Shown piece by piece: positions 39,065 through 49,052 of a DNA stretch of 64,000 nucleotides. Positions within the stretch are counted from its first letter, which is position 1. Every line of letters starts with the position of its first letter. Position numbers and translations under genes: made by a program. Location: positions 1,302,001-1,366,000 of the forward strand of contig NZ_NBIM01000001.1 in NCBI RefSeq assembly GCF_002242685.1. The letters are read 5' to 3'. Below the pieces are notes generated by a model. The model saw only the letters and a program-made list of their open reading frames with translations. It was not told where the DNA came from and did no database searches. This DNA is from Oceanimonas doudoroffii (lineage in GTDB: Bacteria > Pseudomonadota > Gammaproteobacteria > Enterobacterales > Aeromonadaceae).

Positions 39065-41695
39065 ATGGAAGCCAGCCCGCTTGCCCCCGCCCTGTTGTCT
39101 CCCGATGAACTGACCCTGGTCCGCTGCCGCGACATGCTGGGCCAGTTACAGGACTGGCTGGAGCAACGCTTTCAGTCCGGTGACGATGTCACCGAACTGG
39201 TATGCACCCGTTCCCAGCACATGGATCAACTGCTGACCGGACTCTGGGCCCGGCACGGTCTGCATCAGCAACCGGATCTGGCGCTGGTGGCGGTGGGGGG
39301 ATATGGTCGCGGCGAGCTGCACCCCTGCTCCGACATCGATCTGCTGATACTGAGCCGTCATGCCTTGGACGAGGCCCTGATCGAGCGCGTTTCCGATTTT
39401 GTCACCCAGCTCTGGGATCTGCGCCTGGAAGTGGGCCACAGCGTGCGGTCGGTGGCCGAATGCGTCGCCCAGGGTGAGCAAGACATCACCGTGGCCACCA
39501 ACCTGATTGAGGCGAGGCTGATCACCGGCTGCTATCACACCTTTGCCGCCCTTACCCAGGCCACGGCGCCGGACAAATTCTGGCCCAGCCAGGCCTTTTT
39601 CGAGGCCAAACGCCAGGAGCAGGAACTGCGTCACCGCCAGTTTCGGGATACCAGCTACAAGCTGGAGCCCGACATCAAGAACAGTCCGGGTGGCCTGCGT
39701 GACATTCAGACCATCAGCTGGGTTGCCCGTCGTCATTTCGGCGCCACCACCCTGGGGGAAATGGTCAGCCACGGCTTTCTCAGCGAGGCTGAGTTTGCCG
39801 AGCTGCAGGACTGCCAGACCTTTTTGTGGAAACTGCGCTTTGCCCTGCACACCGTCACCCGCCGCCCCGACAACCGTCTGTTGTTCGACCGCCAGCGCGC
39901 CGTGGCCGCGGCCCTGGGCTTTGCCGGCGAGGGCAACGAGTCCATCGAACACATGATGAAGCGCTACTATCAGACGGTGCGCCGGGTGGCCGAGCTGAAC
40001 GAGTTGCTGTTGCAGCTGTTTGACGAGGCCATTCTCGGCCATATCGCCATGGACGTAAAAAGCCTGACCCCGGAATTCCGCCTGCGCGGGCGATTGATTG
40101 ACGTGGTGGATCCCGAGCTGTTTATGCGGGAGCCGGCGGCCATGCTGCGGCTGTTCTACCAGATCGCGGTGCACGGTCAAATCGCCGGCATCTACTCCAC
40201 CACCCTGCGCGAACTGAGGGATGCACGCCGCCGGCTGCCGGGATTTCTGTGCGAACGGGCCGACTGCCGCCGCCTGTTCATGATGTTGCTTCGCCATCCC
40301 GGCAGCGGCCGCCTGGCACTGACCCTGATGCACCGCTATGGCATTCTCGCCGCCTATTTTCCCCAGTGGAACAAGATTGTCGGCCAGATGCAGTTCGACA
40401 TGTTTCACGCCTACCCGGTGGATGAGCACACGCACCGCGTGCTGAAAAACATCGCCCGTTTTCGCGATGCCGACCGCCGGCGCAGCCACCCACTGTGCCA
40501 TGAGATCAGCAACCGGCTGCGCAAGCCTGAGCTGCTGCTGCTGGCGGGACTGTTCCACGACATTGCCAAGGGCCGGGGGGGCGATCATTCCACCCTGGGT
40601 GCCGATGACGCCCTGGCCTTTTGCCTGGACCATGATCTCGACCGCTCCGACGCCCGCCTGGTGGCCTGGCTGGTGCGCTGGCACCTGTTGATGTCGGTCA
40701 CCGCCCAGCGCCGGGATATTCACGATCCGGACGTGATCCGCGAGTTCGCCACTCAGGTGCGGGACGAGCTGCGCCTGGACTTTCTTTACTGCCTGACCGT
40801 GGCCGATATCTGCGCCACCAACGACGGCCTGTGGAACGACTGGAAGGGCAGCCTGTTGCGCGAGCTGTATTTCGCCACACAAAAGGCCCTGCGCCGTGGG
40901 CTGGAGAACCCACCGGACCTGCGCCTGCGCATTCGCGAGAACCAGCAGCAGGCCCGCCGCCTGCTGGAGCACATGAACAGCCCCACCGAACACCTCAAGA
41001 CGCTGTGGTCACGGCTGCCCGCGGATTACTTTCTGCGCCACAGCCCGGAGCAAATCGCCTGGCACAGCAGCCATATTCTGGCTCACGACGATCCACACCG
41101 GCCCCTGGTGCAGATCAGCCAGCAACCGGGCCGGGGCGGTAGCGAGCTGTTTATCTACAGCCCCGACTCCCCCAACCTGTTCGGCCGCGTGGCGGCGGCC
41201 CTGGATCAGAAAAACCTCAACATTCACGACGCCCAGATCATGACCTCCAAGGACGGTTATGCCCTCGACACCTTTATCGTGCTGGAGCCGGATGGTCAGC
41301 CGGTAAGCGGCGACCGCCTGAACGAGCTCTGCTCCGGCCTGAGCCTGGCGCTCAACAGCCGCACGCCACCGGTGGCGCGGCTGCGCCCGCCCTCGCGCCG
41401 GCACCGGGAGTTTCATGTGCCCACTCAAGTGCACTTTCTGGACCCGGCGCGCAGCAGCAAACGCACCCTGATGGAGGTGATCGCCCTCGACACGCCCGGC
41501 CTGCTGGCACGCATCGGTGCCGTGTTCAGCCGCCAGGGCCTGAACCTGCACGCCGCCAAAATCACCACCATCGGCGAGCGAGTGGAAGACTTTTTCAGCC
41601 TCACCAACAGCGACGATCGGCCATTAACTGAGCAGGAGTGCACTCGGCTGCGGGAAAAATTGGCAGATGAACTCAACCATGGCGGCAAAATATGA
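39065..41695 (+). CDS. glnD: Bifunctional uridylyltransferase/uridylyl-removing enzyme GlnD
   Basis: Senses glutamine and adds or removes UMP on PII proteins to set nitrogen status. The 876-aa protein has an N-terminal nucleotidyltransferase domain with GGYGRGELHPCSDIDLLIL near 78-96 (the DxD metal ligands), a GlnD-specific linker with SPGGLRDIQTI, an HD hydrolase domain with HDIAKGRGGDHS near 498-509 and two C-terminal ACT domains (about 690-770 and 800-870). AAGGAAA precedes the ATG. It is followed by dapD after 49 bases, near as in E. coli. Confidence 0.97.
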   Translation: MEASPLAPALLSPDELTLVRCRDMLGQLQDWLEQRFQSGDDVTELVCTRSQHMDQLLTGLWARHGLHQQPDLALVAVGGYGRGELHPCSDIDLLILSRHALDEALIERVSDFVTQLWDLRLEVGHSVRSVAECVAQGEQDITVATNLIEARLITGCYHTFAALTQATAPDKFWPSQAFFEAKRQEQELRHRQFRDTSYKLEPDIKNSPGGLRDIQTISWVARRHFGATTLGEMVSHGFLSEAEFAELQDCQTFLWKLRFALHTVTRRPDNRLLFDRQRAVAAALGFAGEGNESIEHMMKRYYQTVRRVAELNELLLQLFDEAILGHIAMDVKSLTPEFRLRGRLIDVVDPELFMREPAAMLRLFYQIAVHGQIAGIYSTTLRELRDARRRLPGFLCERADCRRLFMMLLRHPGSGRLALTLMHRYGILAAYFPQWNKIVGQMQFDMFHAYPVDEHTHRVLKNIARFRDADRRRSHPLCHEISNRLRKPELLLLAGLFHDIAKGRGGDHSTLGADDALAFCLDHDLDRSDARLVAWLVRWHLLMSVTAQRRDIHDPDVIREFATQVRDELRLDFLYCLTVADICATNDGLWNDWKGSLLRELYFATQKALRRGLENPPDLRLRIRENQQQARRLLEHMNSPTEHLKTLWSRLPADYFLRHSPEQIAWHSSHILAHDDPHRPLVQISQQPGRGGSELFIYSPDSPNLFGRVAAALDQKNLNIHDAQIMTSKDGYALDTFIVLEPDGQPVSGDRLNELCSGLSLALNSRTPPVARLRPPSRRHREFHVPTQVHFLDPARSSKRTLMEVIALDTPGLLARIGAVFSRQGLNLHAAKITTIGERVEDFFSLTNSDDRPLTEQECTRLREKLADELNHGGKI

Positions 41696-41744
41696 TAAAA
41701 CGGGCACCAATTCAGGAATCCGACACATTTATGGAGTGAACACC

Positions 41745-42776
41745 ATGGCAAACTTTGCTTTCGGTCTGGGCGTGGGTACCAAATCCGCCAAAGGAGAATG
41801 GCTCGAGGTTTATTACAACCAGCCGCTGCTGAACGCCGATGAGGCCCTGATCAAGGCCGTGGCCGACCAGACCGGCTATCAGGGTGGCAACGCCGCCATC
41901 GAGCTGGATGCCGCCCGGCTGAGCGAGCTGAAGGCCGCACTGCTGTCGGTGGACGCCACCGCCCAGGCCGAGATCGCCGAAGTGCTGGAAGGCAGCACCC
42001 AGCCGCTGGTGCTTACCATTCTGGAAACCGACGCCGCCCCTGCCAGCACCGCCGAGGTGTACCTCAAGCTGGCCCTGCTGTCACACCGCCTGGTCAAGCC
42101 GCACGGCCTGGATCTGTCCGGCATGTTCGGCCTGCTGCCCAACGTGGCCTGGACCAGCGAAGGCGCCATTGCCGTGGATGAGCTGGCCAAACGTCAACTG
42201 CAGGCCCGCGCCCAGGGTCGCACCATCAGCGTCAACTCCGTGGACAAGTTCCCGAAAATGACCGACTACGTCGTGCCCGCCGGCGTGCGTATCGGCGACG
42301 CGTCCCGCATTCGCCTGGGTGCCCACGTGGGTGAAGGCACCACCGTGATGCATGAAGGCTTCATCAATTTCAACGCCGGCACCCTGGGTGTGAGCATGGT
42401 CGAAGGCCGCATCTCCGCCGGTGTGGTGGTGGGCAACGGCTCCGATCTGGGCGGTGGCTGCTCCACCATGGGCACCCTGTCCGGCGGCGGCAACATCGTC
42501 ATTTCCGTGGGTGAAGGCAGCCTGCTGGGCGCCAATTCCGGCCTCGGCATTCCCCTGGGGGATCGTTGCACCATCGAATCCGGCCTGTACATCACCGCCG
42601 GCGCCAAGGTGACCGTGCTGGACGATCAGAACAATGAAGTACAGACCGTGAAGGCCGCCGATCTGGCCGGCAAAACGGATCTGCTGTTCCGCCGCAACTC
42701 CCAGACCGGCCGCATCGAGGTGAAGACCAACAAGTCTGCCATCGAGCTGAACGCCGAACTGCACAAGCACAACTAA
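41745..42776 (+). CDS. dapD: Tetrahydrodipicolinate N-succinyltransferase (long type)
   Basis: Succinylates tetrahydrodipicolinate in lysine and diaminopimelate synthesis. The ATG at 41745 lies 8 bases after GGAG and gives 343 aa. This is the longer DapD form found in Pseudomonas and vibrios, not the 274-aa E. coli form. Left-handed beta-helix hexapeptides are clear (VRIGDASRIRLGAHVGEGTTVMHEGFINFNAGTLG by position 188-222), with the MVEGRISAGVVVGNGSDLGGG active-site region. An open frame extends 26 codons upstream but overlaps the end of glnD. Confidence 0.95.
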   Translation: MANFAFGLGVGTKSAKGEWLEVYYNQPLLNADEALIKAVADQTGYQGGNAAIELDAARLSELKAALLSVDATAQAEIAEVLEGSTQPLVLTILETDAAPASTAEVYLKLALLSHRLVKPHGLDLSGMFGLLPNVAWTSEGAIAVDELAKRQLQARAQGRTISVNSVDKFPKMTDYVVPAGVRIGDASRIRLGAHVGEGTTVMHEGFINFNAGTLGVSMVEGRISAGVVVGNGSDLGGGCSTMGTLSGGGNIVISVGEGSLLGANSGLGIPLGDRCTIESGLYITAGAKVTVLDDQNNEVQTVKAADLAGKTDLLFRRNSQTGRIEVKTNKSAIELNAELHKHN

Positions 42777-42799
42777 GCGGCCAGAAGGCCCAATGATGC

Positions 42800-42824
42800 A
42801 AACGGCGCCTCGGCGCCGTTTTTG
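42800..42824 (+). terminator. Terminator of dapD
   Basis: AAACGGCGCC / GGCGCCGTTTTTG stem with a two-base tip, 24 bases after the dapD stop. Confidence 0.8.
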
Positions 42825-42922
42825 TTTTACCGACCAGAAAAACACCACTCACCCCGCATTTCTGCTATGATGCGCGCCCGGCCGCTTCGGCCCTTTCATT
42901 TCATCACACAGCGAAGCCTTCC

Positions 42923-44302
42923 GTGACCAACACCGACTTTTCCACCCTGCCCCTGGGCTCTGCCTTGCTCGACAACCTCGCCACCCTGGGATATACCCGC
43001 ATGACCCCCATTCAGGCCCAGGGCCTGCCGGCGGTGCTGGCCGGCGAAGACGTGATCGCCCAGGCCAGTACCGGCAGCGGCAAGACCCTGACCTTTGGCC
43101 TCGGCCTGCTGTCCCGGCTCGACGTCAGCCTGAACCGGGTACAGGCCATGGTGCTCTGCCCCACTCGGGAGCTGGCGGATCAGGTGGCACGGGAGCTGCG
43201 CAAACTGGCCCGGGCCATGGCCAACGTCAAACTGGTGTCACTGTGCGGCGGCTCACCCACCGCGGCCCAGACCGCCACCCTGGCGTTTGGCGCCCATATC
43301 GTGGTGGGCACCCCGGGGCGAGTGCTCAAGCACCTGCAACAGGGCAGCCTGAACCTGGACGCCCTCAACACCCTGGTGCTGGACGAGGCGGACCGCATGC
43401 TCGACATGGGCTTTGCCGATGACATACGCAAGGCGGTGGCCTTTACCCCGGCCGCACGCCAAACCCTGCTGTTTTCCGCCACCTATCCCGACGGCATTGC
43501 CGAGCTCAGCCAAGGCCTGCAGCGCCAGCCCCACACCATCTCGGTGGCCGAGGAGCCGAGCAGCGACAACATCGTCGAGCTGCTGTTTGAAACCCGCCCC
43601 GATCAGCGCAAGACTGCCCTGGCCACCCTGCTGGCACACTACGCCCCCGCCTCGGCGGTGGTGTTCTGCAATACCAAACGGGCCTGCCAGGAAGTGGCCG
43701 ACCACCTCGGCACCCTGGGTTTTGCCGCCCTGGCGCTGAACGGTGACCTGGAGCAGCGGGAACGGGATCAGGTGCTGATCCGCTTCGCCAACGGCAGCGC
43801 CAATATTCTGGTGGCCACCGACGTGGCCGCCCGCGGCCTCGACATCAAGGAGCTGGCGGCGGTGATCAACTACGACATCACCCAGGATCCCGAAGTGCAT
43901 GTGCACCGCATCGGCCGCACCGGTCGCGCCGGTCAGCAAGGCCTGGCGTTGAGCCTGTACAGTCCGCAGGAAGCCTTTCGGGTCAACATGATTGAGGAAT
44001 ACCAGCAGGCACCCATGGCACAGGGTTCACTGGCGGCACTGAACGGCCAGGCCGCTCCGCGCCAGCCGGAGATGGTCACTCTCAATATCGCCGGCGGCCG
44101 CAAGAGCAAGATTCGCGCCGGCGACATTCTCGGCGCCCTCACCAGGGACGCCGGCCTTGCCGGCAACCTGGTGGGCAAGATCGACATCGCCGAAATGCAG
44201 TCCTATGTGGCGGTACACAAGGACGTGGCCCGGCAGGCGCTCAGGCACCTGCAACAGGGCAAGATCAAGGGACGCAGCGTGCGGGTCAGCCGGCTGGGCT
44301 GA
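42923..44302 (+). CDS. dbpA: ATP-dependent RNA helicase DbpA
   Basis: DEAD-box helicase that acts on hairpin 92 of 23S rRNA in 50S assembly. The 459-aa protein has motif I ASTGSGKT (48-55), DEAD in VLDEADRMLDMGF, motif III SAT in LFSATYPD, HRIGRTGRAG (motif VI), and a C-terminal RNA-binding domain (about 385-459) with KSKIRAGDILGALTRDAGL that confers rRNA specificity. The start is GTG at 42923 with a weak upstream site; no ATG fits the family N-terminus. RlmE, YhbY and RlmM, also in the window, serve the same subunit. Confidence 0.95.
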   Translation: MTNTDFSTLPLGSALLDNLATLGYTRMTPIQAQGLPAVLAGEDVIAQASTGSGKTLTFGLGLLSRLDVSLNRVQAMVLCPTRELADQVARELRKLARAMANVKLVSLCGGSPTAAQTATLAFGAHIVVGTPGRVLKHLQQGSLNLDALNTLVLDEADRMLDMGFADDIRKAVAFTPAARQTLLFSATYPDGIAELSQGLQRQPHTISVAEEPSSDNIVELLFETRPDQRKTALATLLAHYAPASAVVFCNTKRACQEVADHLGTLGFAALALNGDLEQRERDQVLIRFANGSANILVATDVAARGLDIKELAAVINYDITQDPEVHVHRIGRTGRAGQQGLALSLYSPQEAFRVNMIEEYQQAPMAQGSLAALNGQAAPRQPEMVTLNIAGGRKSKIRAGDILGALTRDAGLAGNLVGKIDIAEMQSYVAVHKDVARQALRHLQQGKIKGRSVRVSRLG

Positions 44303-44307
44303 TGGCC

Positions 44308-44337
44308 AAACGCCGCCCTGGGTCCAGGGCGGCGTTT
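44308..44337. terminator. Strong hairpin between dbpA and the DUF3081-like gene
   Basis: 14-bp inverted repeat AAACGCCGCCCTGG / CCAGGGCGGCGTTT around GT, between convergent genes. Flanking A and T runs are only three long, but the stem is exceptional. Confidence 0.7.
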
Positions 44338-44343
44338 GCCGGA

Positions 44344-44610
44344 TCAGGACTCGTTGAAGTGGCGATGAATGTAGTCAACCTTTGACATGAACTGCTCCTT
44401 GAGGGTCGCACTGTCATACTCGAAGTGATAGCTCTGATGGAAGTTGAGCTGTAAGGTCACTCCACTGCCCGACAGCACCACGCTGTAACCGTCAAAATCG
44501 CTGGTGGCCACTATGCCTTCCAGCATGTGCCCGTCTTCATAGGGCTCGCCAAAACGGCGAATCTTGTCGAACACTTCCAGGATCACGCGATTATCCAGTT
44601 CGTTCTGCAT
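44344..44610 (-). CDS. Small conserved protein, DUF3081-like
   Basis: The ATG at 44610, preceded by GAGGAG, gives 88 aa: MQNELDNRVILEVFDKIRRFG, then EDGHMLEGIVATSDFDGYSVVLSGSGV and a His-rich end near HFNES. I believe it belongs to DUF3081 of Vibrio and Shewanella, though this is from memory. No membrane segment, signal or cysteine pair is present. It begins 14 bases after the permease stop, so it is probably cotranscribed with it. Function unknown. Confidence 0.7.
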   Translation of the reverse strand: MQNELDNRVILEVFDKIRRFGEPYEDGHMLEGIVATSDFDGYSVVLSGSGVTLQLNFHQSYHFEYDSATLKEQFMSKVDYIHRHFNES

Positions 44611-44624
44611 CTGTTTCTCCTCAT

Positions 44625-46532
44625 TTAAAGCGGCCAAATCCACAACAGCATGGGCACGCTGATCGCCACCACCAGCAGCTCCAGTGGCAGCCCCAGCCGC
44701 CAGTAATCCCCGAATCTAAAGCCGCCCGGACCCAGGATCAGCGTATTGTTCTGGTGGCCGATGGGGGTCAGAAAGGCACAGGAGCCGCCGATGGCCACCG
44801 CCATCAGAAAGGGATCCGCACTCACCGCCAGCTGGTTGGCGGCCCCGAGCGCAATGGGACACATCACCGCCGCCGTGGCCGCGTTGTTCATCAAATCCGA
44901 CAGCGTCATGGTCACCACCAGGATCAGCACCAGGGCCACCAGGGCACTGCCCTGGGCAATGCCGTCGAGCAGCAGTCCCGCCAGCAGGCGCGCCGTTCCC
45001 GTCGATTCCATGACGTCCGCCACCGGGATCAGCGCCCCCAGCAACACCACCACCGGCCAGTCCACGGCGTTGTATACCGAGCGCGGCGGCACGGTGCGAA
45101 ACACCATGGACGCCAGTACCCCGGCGGCAAAAGCCACCGCCGCCGGCAACCAGCCCAGGGCCGCCACCGTGACCGAGGCCGCCATAATGCCGGCGGCGGT
45201 CAGCGCCTTCTTCTTGTCGGGAATACGCAGCTCCCGCTCCGCCAGGGGCACACAGCCGGTGCTGGAGGCAAACTCGGCAATCAGCTCGGGCGTGCCCTGC
45301 ATCAGCAGCAGATCGCCGGCGCGAAAGGCCAGCGCCCGCAACCGCTTGAAGGAACGCTGCCCCTGGCGGGATACCGCCAGCAGGTTCACACCAAACCGGG
45401 TGCGCAGCTGAATGCCCCGAGCGGTGCGGCCCAGCAGCTCCGAGCTGGGCAGGATCACCAGCTCCATCAGCACCACCTCGTCATAGCCGTCAACCTCGGG
45501 CTTGTCCTTTTTCTCTTTCTTGTCCTTTTTGGCCCTGGCTTCATCGTCCTGCTCGGCGGCGCCTTCGGGATCGGCATTGCCCTTGTCTTTTTCCTTCTCT
45601 TTTTCTTCCTTTTCTTTTTCCTTTTGCCGCTCTTCCTTGGTGGCCTGGGCTTCTTCCAGCTTGAGCCCCAAACTCGACAGGGCATGGGACAGGGTATCGG
45701 CTTCCGCCTCCAGCATCAGAATGTCGCCGGCCCGAGTGCGCCGGCGCGGGCTGGGCGTCATCACCCGTACCTCGTTTCGCACCAGCCCCAGCACCTGAGC
45801 ATCGGCTTCCACCAGCGCCAGCTCCAGCTCCCGCAGGGTAAGCCCTTCGGCCTTGCAGCCCGCCGGCACCCTGGCCTCGGTAATGTAGGCGCCGGACTCA
45901 AAGCCTTCCATGCCCGCCTGCTTGCGCTCGGGCACCAGTCGCCAGCCCACCAGGGCCACAAAGGCCACACCCAGGGCCGCCACCGCCAGTCCCACCGGGG
46001 TGTAGTCAAACATGCCAAAACCATCGGCACCGCTGGCCTGGCGAAAGCCCGATACGATCAGGTTGGGCGGGGTACCGATAAGGGTGGTCATGCCCCCCAG
46101 TATGGTGCCAAAGGCCAGCGGCATCAGAATGCGCCCCGGTGGCAACTGCTGCCGTCGGGCCATCTGCAGCGCCACCGGCATCAGCAGCGCCAGCGCCCCC
46201 ACGTTGTTCATAAAGGCCGACAGCACCGCCCCCAGTCCGGTCAGGGCCACCATGGCCAGCACGGTGCCGGACTGGCTGGGCAGCAACGTGCGCGCCAGCA
46301 CGTCGACCGCCCCAGAACTCTGCAGCCCCTTGCTCAGCACCAGCACGCAGGCCACGGTGATCACCGCCGGGTGCGCCAGTCCTTCAAAGGCCTGTTCGGC
46401 GGGCACCAGGCCGGCGAGAATACAGGCCAGCAGGGCGCCGGCGGCCACCATGTCGTGTCGCCAGCGCCCCCACAAAAACATGCCCACGGTGGCGACCAGT
46501 ATGACGAGAATGGTGATCTGCGCCTGCTCCAT
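44625..46532 (-). CDS. SLC13/DASS-type permease with two RCK_C domains
   Basis: Predicted sodium-coupled anion permease. The ATG at 46532, 8 bases after AGGAG, gives 635 aa. About ten to eleven membrane segments flank a large cytoplasmic insert (about 225-445). The insert contains two TrkA_C/RCK_C-like domains (EARVPAGCKAEGLTLRELEL and VVLMELVILPSSELLGRTARG regions) joined by a highly charged linker of about 55 residues, nearly all Lys, Glu and Asp at its start. GTPPNLIVSGF and PIGHQNNTLILGPGG are the paired substrate-site hairpins of the family. Substrate unknown (sulfate or dicarboxylate are options). Ahead of the DUF3081-like gene. Confidence 0.85.
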   Translation of the reverse strand: MEQAQITILVILVATVGMFLWGRWRHDMVAAGALLACILAGLVPAEQAFEGLAHPAVITVACVLVLSKGLQSSGAVDVLARTLLPSQSGTVLAMVALTGLGAVLSAFMNNVGALALLMPVALQMARRQQLPPGRILMPLAFGTILGGMTTLIGTPPNLIVSGFRQASGADGFGMFDYTPVGLAVAALGVAFVALVGWRLVPERKQAGMEGFESGAYITEARVPAGCKAEGLTLRELELALVEADAQVLGLVRNEVRVMTPSPRRRTRAGDILMLEAEADTLSHALSSLGLKLEEAQATKEERQKEKEKEEKEKEKDKGNADPEGAAEQDDEARAKKDKKEKKDKPEVDGYDEVVLMELVILPSSELLGRTARGIQLRTRFGVNLLAVSRQGQRSFKRLRALAFRAGDLLLMQGTPELIAEFASSTGCVPLAERELRIPDKKKALTAAGIMAASVTVAALGWLPAAVAFAAGVLASMVFRTVPPRSVYNAVDWPVVVLLGALIPVADVMESTGTARLLAGLLLDGIAQGSALVALVLILVVTMTLSDLMNNAATAAVMCPIALGAANQLAVSADPFLMAVAIGGSCAFLTPIGHQNNTLILGPGGFRFGDYWRLGLPLELLVVAISVPMLLWIWPL

Positions 46533-46783
46533 GATTTCCGCTCCTGAAATGGGCACATCCTGTGCCGCCATGGCGACCGGAACCACCCCGCCAGCAGGGG
46601 CCGGAACACCGACAGATTTTGCCCGAGTGTAGCAGTCATTCCCCGGCTGCTGACAACAGAAAAATGATAATACCTTGAATATAAAGGCGTAAAACGAATT
46701 TACCGGCAACCGGCCGCCATCGTCGTGGTGTTTGTGGTGCGGGCAGGCTAAGATCGCCCTTTTTGACGACGACGGTGACCTCC

Positions 46784-47620
46784 ATGATCAAGCTTGGCGA
46801 CAACAACTCCCTGCCCCTGCTGCGGCTCGACGACAAGGGCGGCTGGCTGGACGGCGGCGACTTCGGCGAGCTGTTTCTGCCCAAGAGCCAGCTGCCCGCC
46901 GGCTGCCGGCCCGGCGCCGGCGTGGAGGTATTTGTCTATCTGGATGCGGATCTGGAGCCGGTTGTCACCACCAGCCGCCCCAAGGCCAGGGTGAACCAGT
47001 TCGCCTCACTCAAGGTGGTTACGGTCAACCGCCTGGGGGCCTTTCTCGACTGGGGCATGAAGAAGGATATTTTCGTGCCCGCCCGCAATCAGGCCCAGCC
47101 CATGCAGGTGGGCCGGCATTATGTGGTGCGGCTGTCGCTGGATCACGAGGGTCGTATGGTGGCCACCAGCAAACTGGAGCCCTTCCTGAGCAAGGAGCTG
47201 CCCCGCTATCGTGCCGGCGACGAGGTCGACCTGCTGATCGTGGCCGGCACTCCCCTGGGGCTCAAGGCGGTGGTGGATGGCCAATACTGGGGGCAGCTGT
47301 TCAAATCGGAGCTGCCCGAGCGACTGCCGATGGGCAAGAGCCTGCGCGGCTACATCAAGCAGGTACGGGACGACGGCAAGCTGGATCTGACCCTGTTCAA
47401 ACCCGGCCCGGGCAAGACCGACGAGGCGGCGGACAAGGTGCTGGCCCGGCTGGAAGCCGCCGGTGGCCGGCTGGCGGTGAGCGACAAGACCGATCCCGAT
47501 ACCATTTACCGCCAGTTCGGCATCAGCAAGGGCACCTTCAAAAAAGCCATTGGCGGCCTCTACAAGCAGGGCAAAATTGTCATTGAAGCGGACGAAATCC
47601 GGCTGTCGGCTGAGAAGTGA
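46784..47620 (+). CDS. S1-like RNA-binding protein, CvfB family (YitL-like)
   Basis: The 278-aa protein has several S1-type OB folds followed by a winged-helix C-terminus, as in CvfB of Gram-positives and its proteobacterial relatives: LGAFLDWGMKKDIFVPARNQ is the typical second S1 strand pair, and YRQFGISKGTFKKAIGGLYKQGKI is the winged helix. It probably binds RNA; the partner is not known. The start is the ATG at 46784 with only a weak ribosome-binding site. Codons seven upstream also fit but add no conserved sequence. It diverges from the permease. Confidence 0.85.
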   Translation: MIKLGDNNSLPLLRLDDKGGWLDGGDFGELFLPKSQLPAGCRPGAGVEVFVYLDADLEPVVTTSRPKARVNQFASLKVVTVNRLGAFLDWGMKKDIFVPARNQAQPMQVGRHYVVRLSLDHEGRMVATSKLEPFLSKELPRYRAGDEVDLLIVAGTPLGLKAVVDGQYWGQLFKSELPERLPMGKSLRGYIKQVRDDGKLDLTLFKPGPGKTDEAADKVLARLEAAGGRLAVSDKTDPDTIYRQFGISKGTFKKAIGGLYKQGKIVIEADEIRLSAEK

Positions 47621-47678
47621 TGAGGAAAGGAGTGTGGGCGGCCATGCCCACCTCCTGCCGCAAGGCGGTACCCCGGTT

Positions 47679-48119
47679 TTAAATCCTGTCCATCCAACCC
47701 TTGAGCCAGGCCAACGCCGGCACTTCCGGCTCCAGGGTTTCGGTGGCATCCACCAACAGGCGGTCGGTCACCGCCTGCGCCTGCAGTTCCTGCAGCTGTT
47801 CATCAAGCTTTTTGCCGGCACCACAGAAGTCCTCGTAGCTGCTGTCGCCCAGGGCCACCAGGGCATAACGCACCGCGGGGATAGGCGGGCAGGCTTCGCG
47901 CAGTGTCTCAAACAGCGGCACCAGGTTGGGCGGAATGTCCCCCTGACCGGTGGTGGAGGTGACAAACAGCCAGAAATGAGACGGATCCAGATCCGCCAGC
48001 TCCGCATCTTCATGCAGGGTCACGCCGTGCCCCGCCTTGACCAGTTCTTCTTTCAGGGTTTCCGCCACCAGCACGGCCGAGCCGTAAACGGTGCCAATAA
48101 TAATATCCACTGTTGCCAT
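47679..48119 (-). CDS. yqcA: Flavodoxin YqcA
   Basis: A 146-aa FMN-binding flavodoxin. IIIGTVYGSAVLVAE holds the phosphate-binding loop (TVYGS), TSTTGQGDIP is the 50s loop and ALGDSSYEDFCGAGKKLD the 90s loop that stack on the flavin. It is closer to E. coli YqcA than to MioC, and the context confirms this, because yqcC and truC are in the same operon. AGGAGGAAGT precedes the ATG. The last gene of yqcC-truC-glsB-yqcA. Confidence 0.93.
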   Translation of the reverse strand: MATVDIIIGTVYGSAVLVAETLKEELVKAGHGVTLHEDAELADLDPSHFWLFVTSTTGQGDIPPNLVPLFETLREACPPIPAVRYALVALGDSSYEDFCGAGKKLDEQLQELQAQAVTDRLLVDATETLEPEVPALAWLKGWMDRI

Positions 48120-48130
48120 ACTTCCTCCTG

Positions 48131-49045
48131 TCAGAAAAGTCGTAAGTCCAGGGCTCGGGACAGCTCCTCCAGCGCCCAGATCCCCGCCACCGAATTACCA
48201 TAACCATTCAGCTCCGGCGACCAGACGCACACCGTAAAGCGTCCCGGCACCACCGCCACTATGCCGCCCCCCACACCGGACTTGGCCGGCATGCCCACCC
48301 GGTAGGCAAAGTCTCCGGCCGCATCATACAGCCCCGAGGTAAACAGCAGGGCATTGAGTTGCTGTGTCTGCAGCCGGGGCAGCCACTGCTCACCCGTCAT
48401 CACGCAGCGTCCGCCGTTGGCGAGAAAGCTGAAGGCGCGGGCCAGATCCACGCAGTTCATGGACAGGGCGCAGTAGCTGAAGTAGGCCCTCAGCACCTCG
48501 TCCACCTCATTGTGGAAATTACCAAAGCTCTTCATCAGGTTGGCCATGGCCGCATTGCGAAAGCGGTGCTCGTATTCGGAGTTGGTGACCTTGTGATCGA
48601 TGCGTATGCCCGTATTGCCGGCCCTTAGCCGCATCGCCTCCAGAAACGCATGCACCGGTGCCGACAGCCGGGAGCTAAGTGCGTCCACCACCACCAGGGC
48701 GCCGGCATTGATAAAGGGGTTGCGTGGAATGCCCTGCTCGAATTCCAGCTGTACCAGAGAATTGAAAGCATTGCCAGATGGCTCCTTTCCTACCCGTTGC
48801 CACAGTTCGTCGCCATAACGCTGCTGCGCCATGGCCAGGGCAAAGGCCTTGGAGATGCTCTGAATGGAAAATGGCTCCTCGGCATCACCACTGCAATACA
48901 GCTCGCCATCCAGGGTACAGATGGCCATGCCAAAGCGCCGGGCGGGCACCTGTGCCAACGCGGGAATGTAATCGGCTACCTTGCCCTGGCCAAAAAATGC
49001 ACGGGCCTGAGCGTCAATCCGGTCGAGTAAAGGTTGAAGTGTCAC
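48131..49045 (-). CDS. glsB: Glutaminase
   Basis: Hydrolyses glutamine to glutamate and ammonia. The 304-aa serine-dependent beta-lactamase-fold enzyme has the catalytic SIQSISK near residue 60, [22 protein letters not shown], a conserved SFGNFH and the C-terminal [18 protein letters not shown]. It resembles E. coli GlsB (YneH). The start is GTG at 49045; no ATG fits. It lies 7 bases after truC and 11 before yqcA, an insertion into the E. coli truC-yqcA pair. Confidence 0.95.
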   Translation of the reverse strand: MTLQPLLDRIDAQARAFFGQGKVADYIPALAQVPARRFGMAICTLDGELYCSGDAEEPFSIQSISKAFALAMAQQRYGDELWQRVGKEPSGNAFNSLVQLEFEQGIPRNPFINAGALVVVDALSSRLSAPVHAFLEAMRLRAGNTGIRIDHKVTNSEYEHRFRNAAMANLMKSFGNFHNEVDEVLRAYFSYCALSMNCVDLARAFSFLANGGRCVMTGEQWLPRLQTQQLNALLFTSGLYDAAGDFAYRVGMPAKSGVGGGIVAVVPGRFTVCVWSPELNGYGNSVAGIWALEELSRALDLRLF

Positions 49046-49052
49046 GATACGC

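Noticed and set aside
39146..40993. 615-codon minus-strand frame opposite glnD
   Set aside because: Antisense shadow of glnD.
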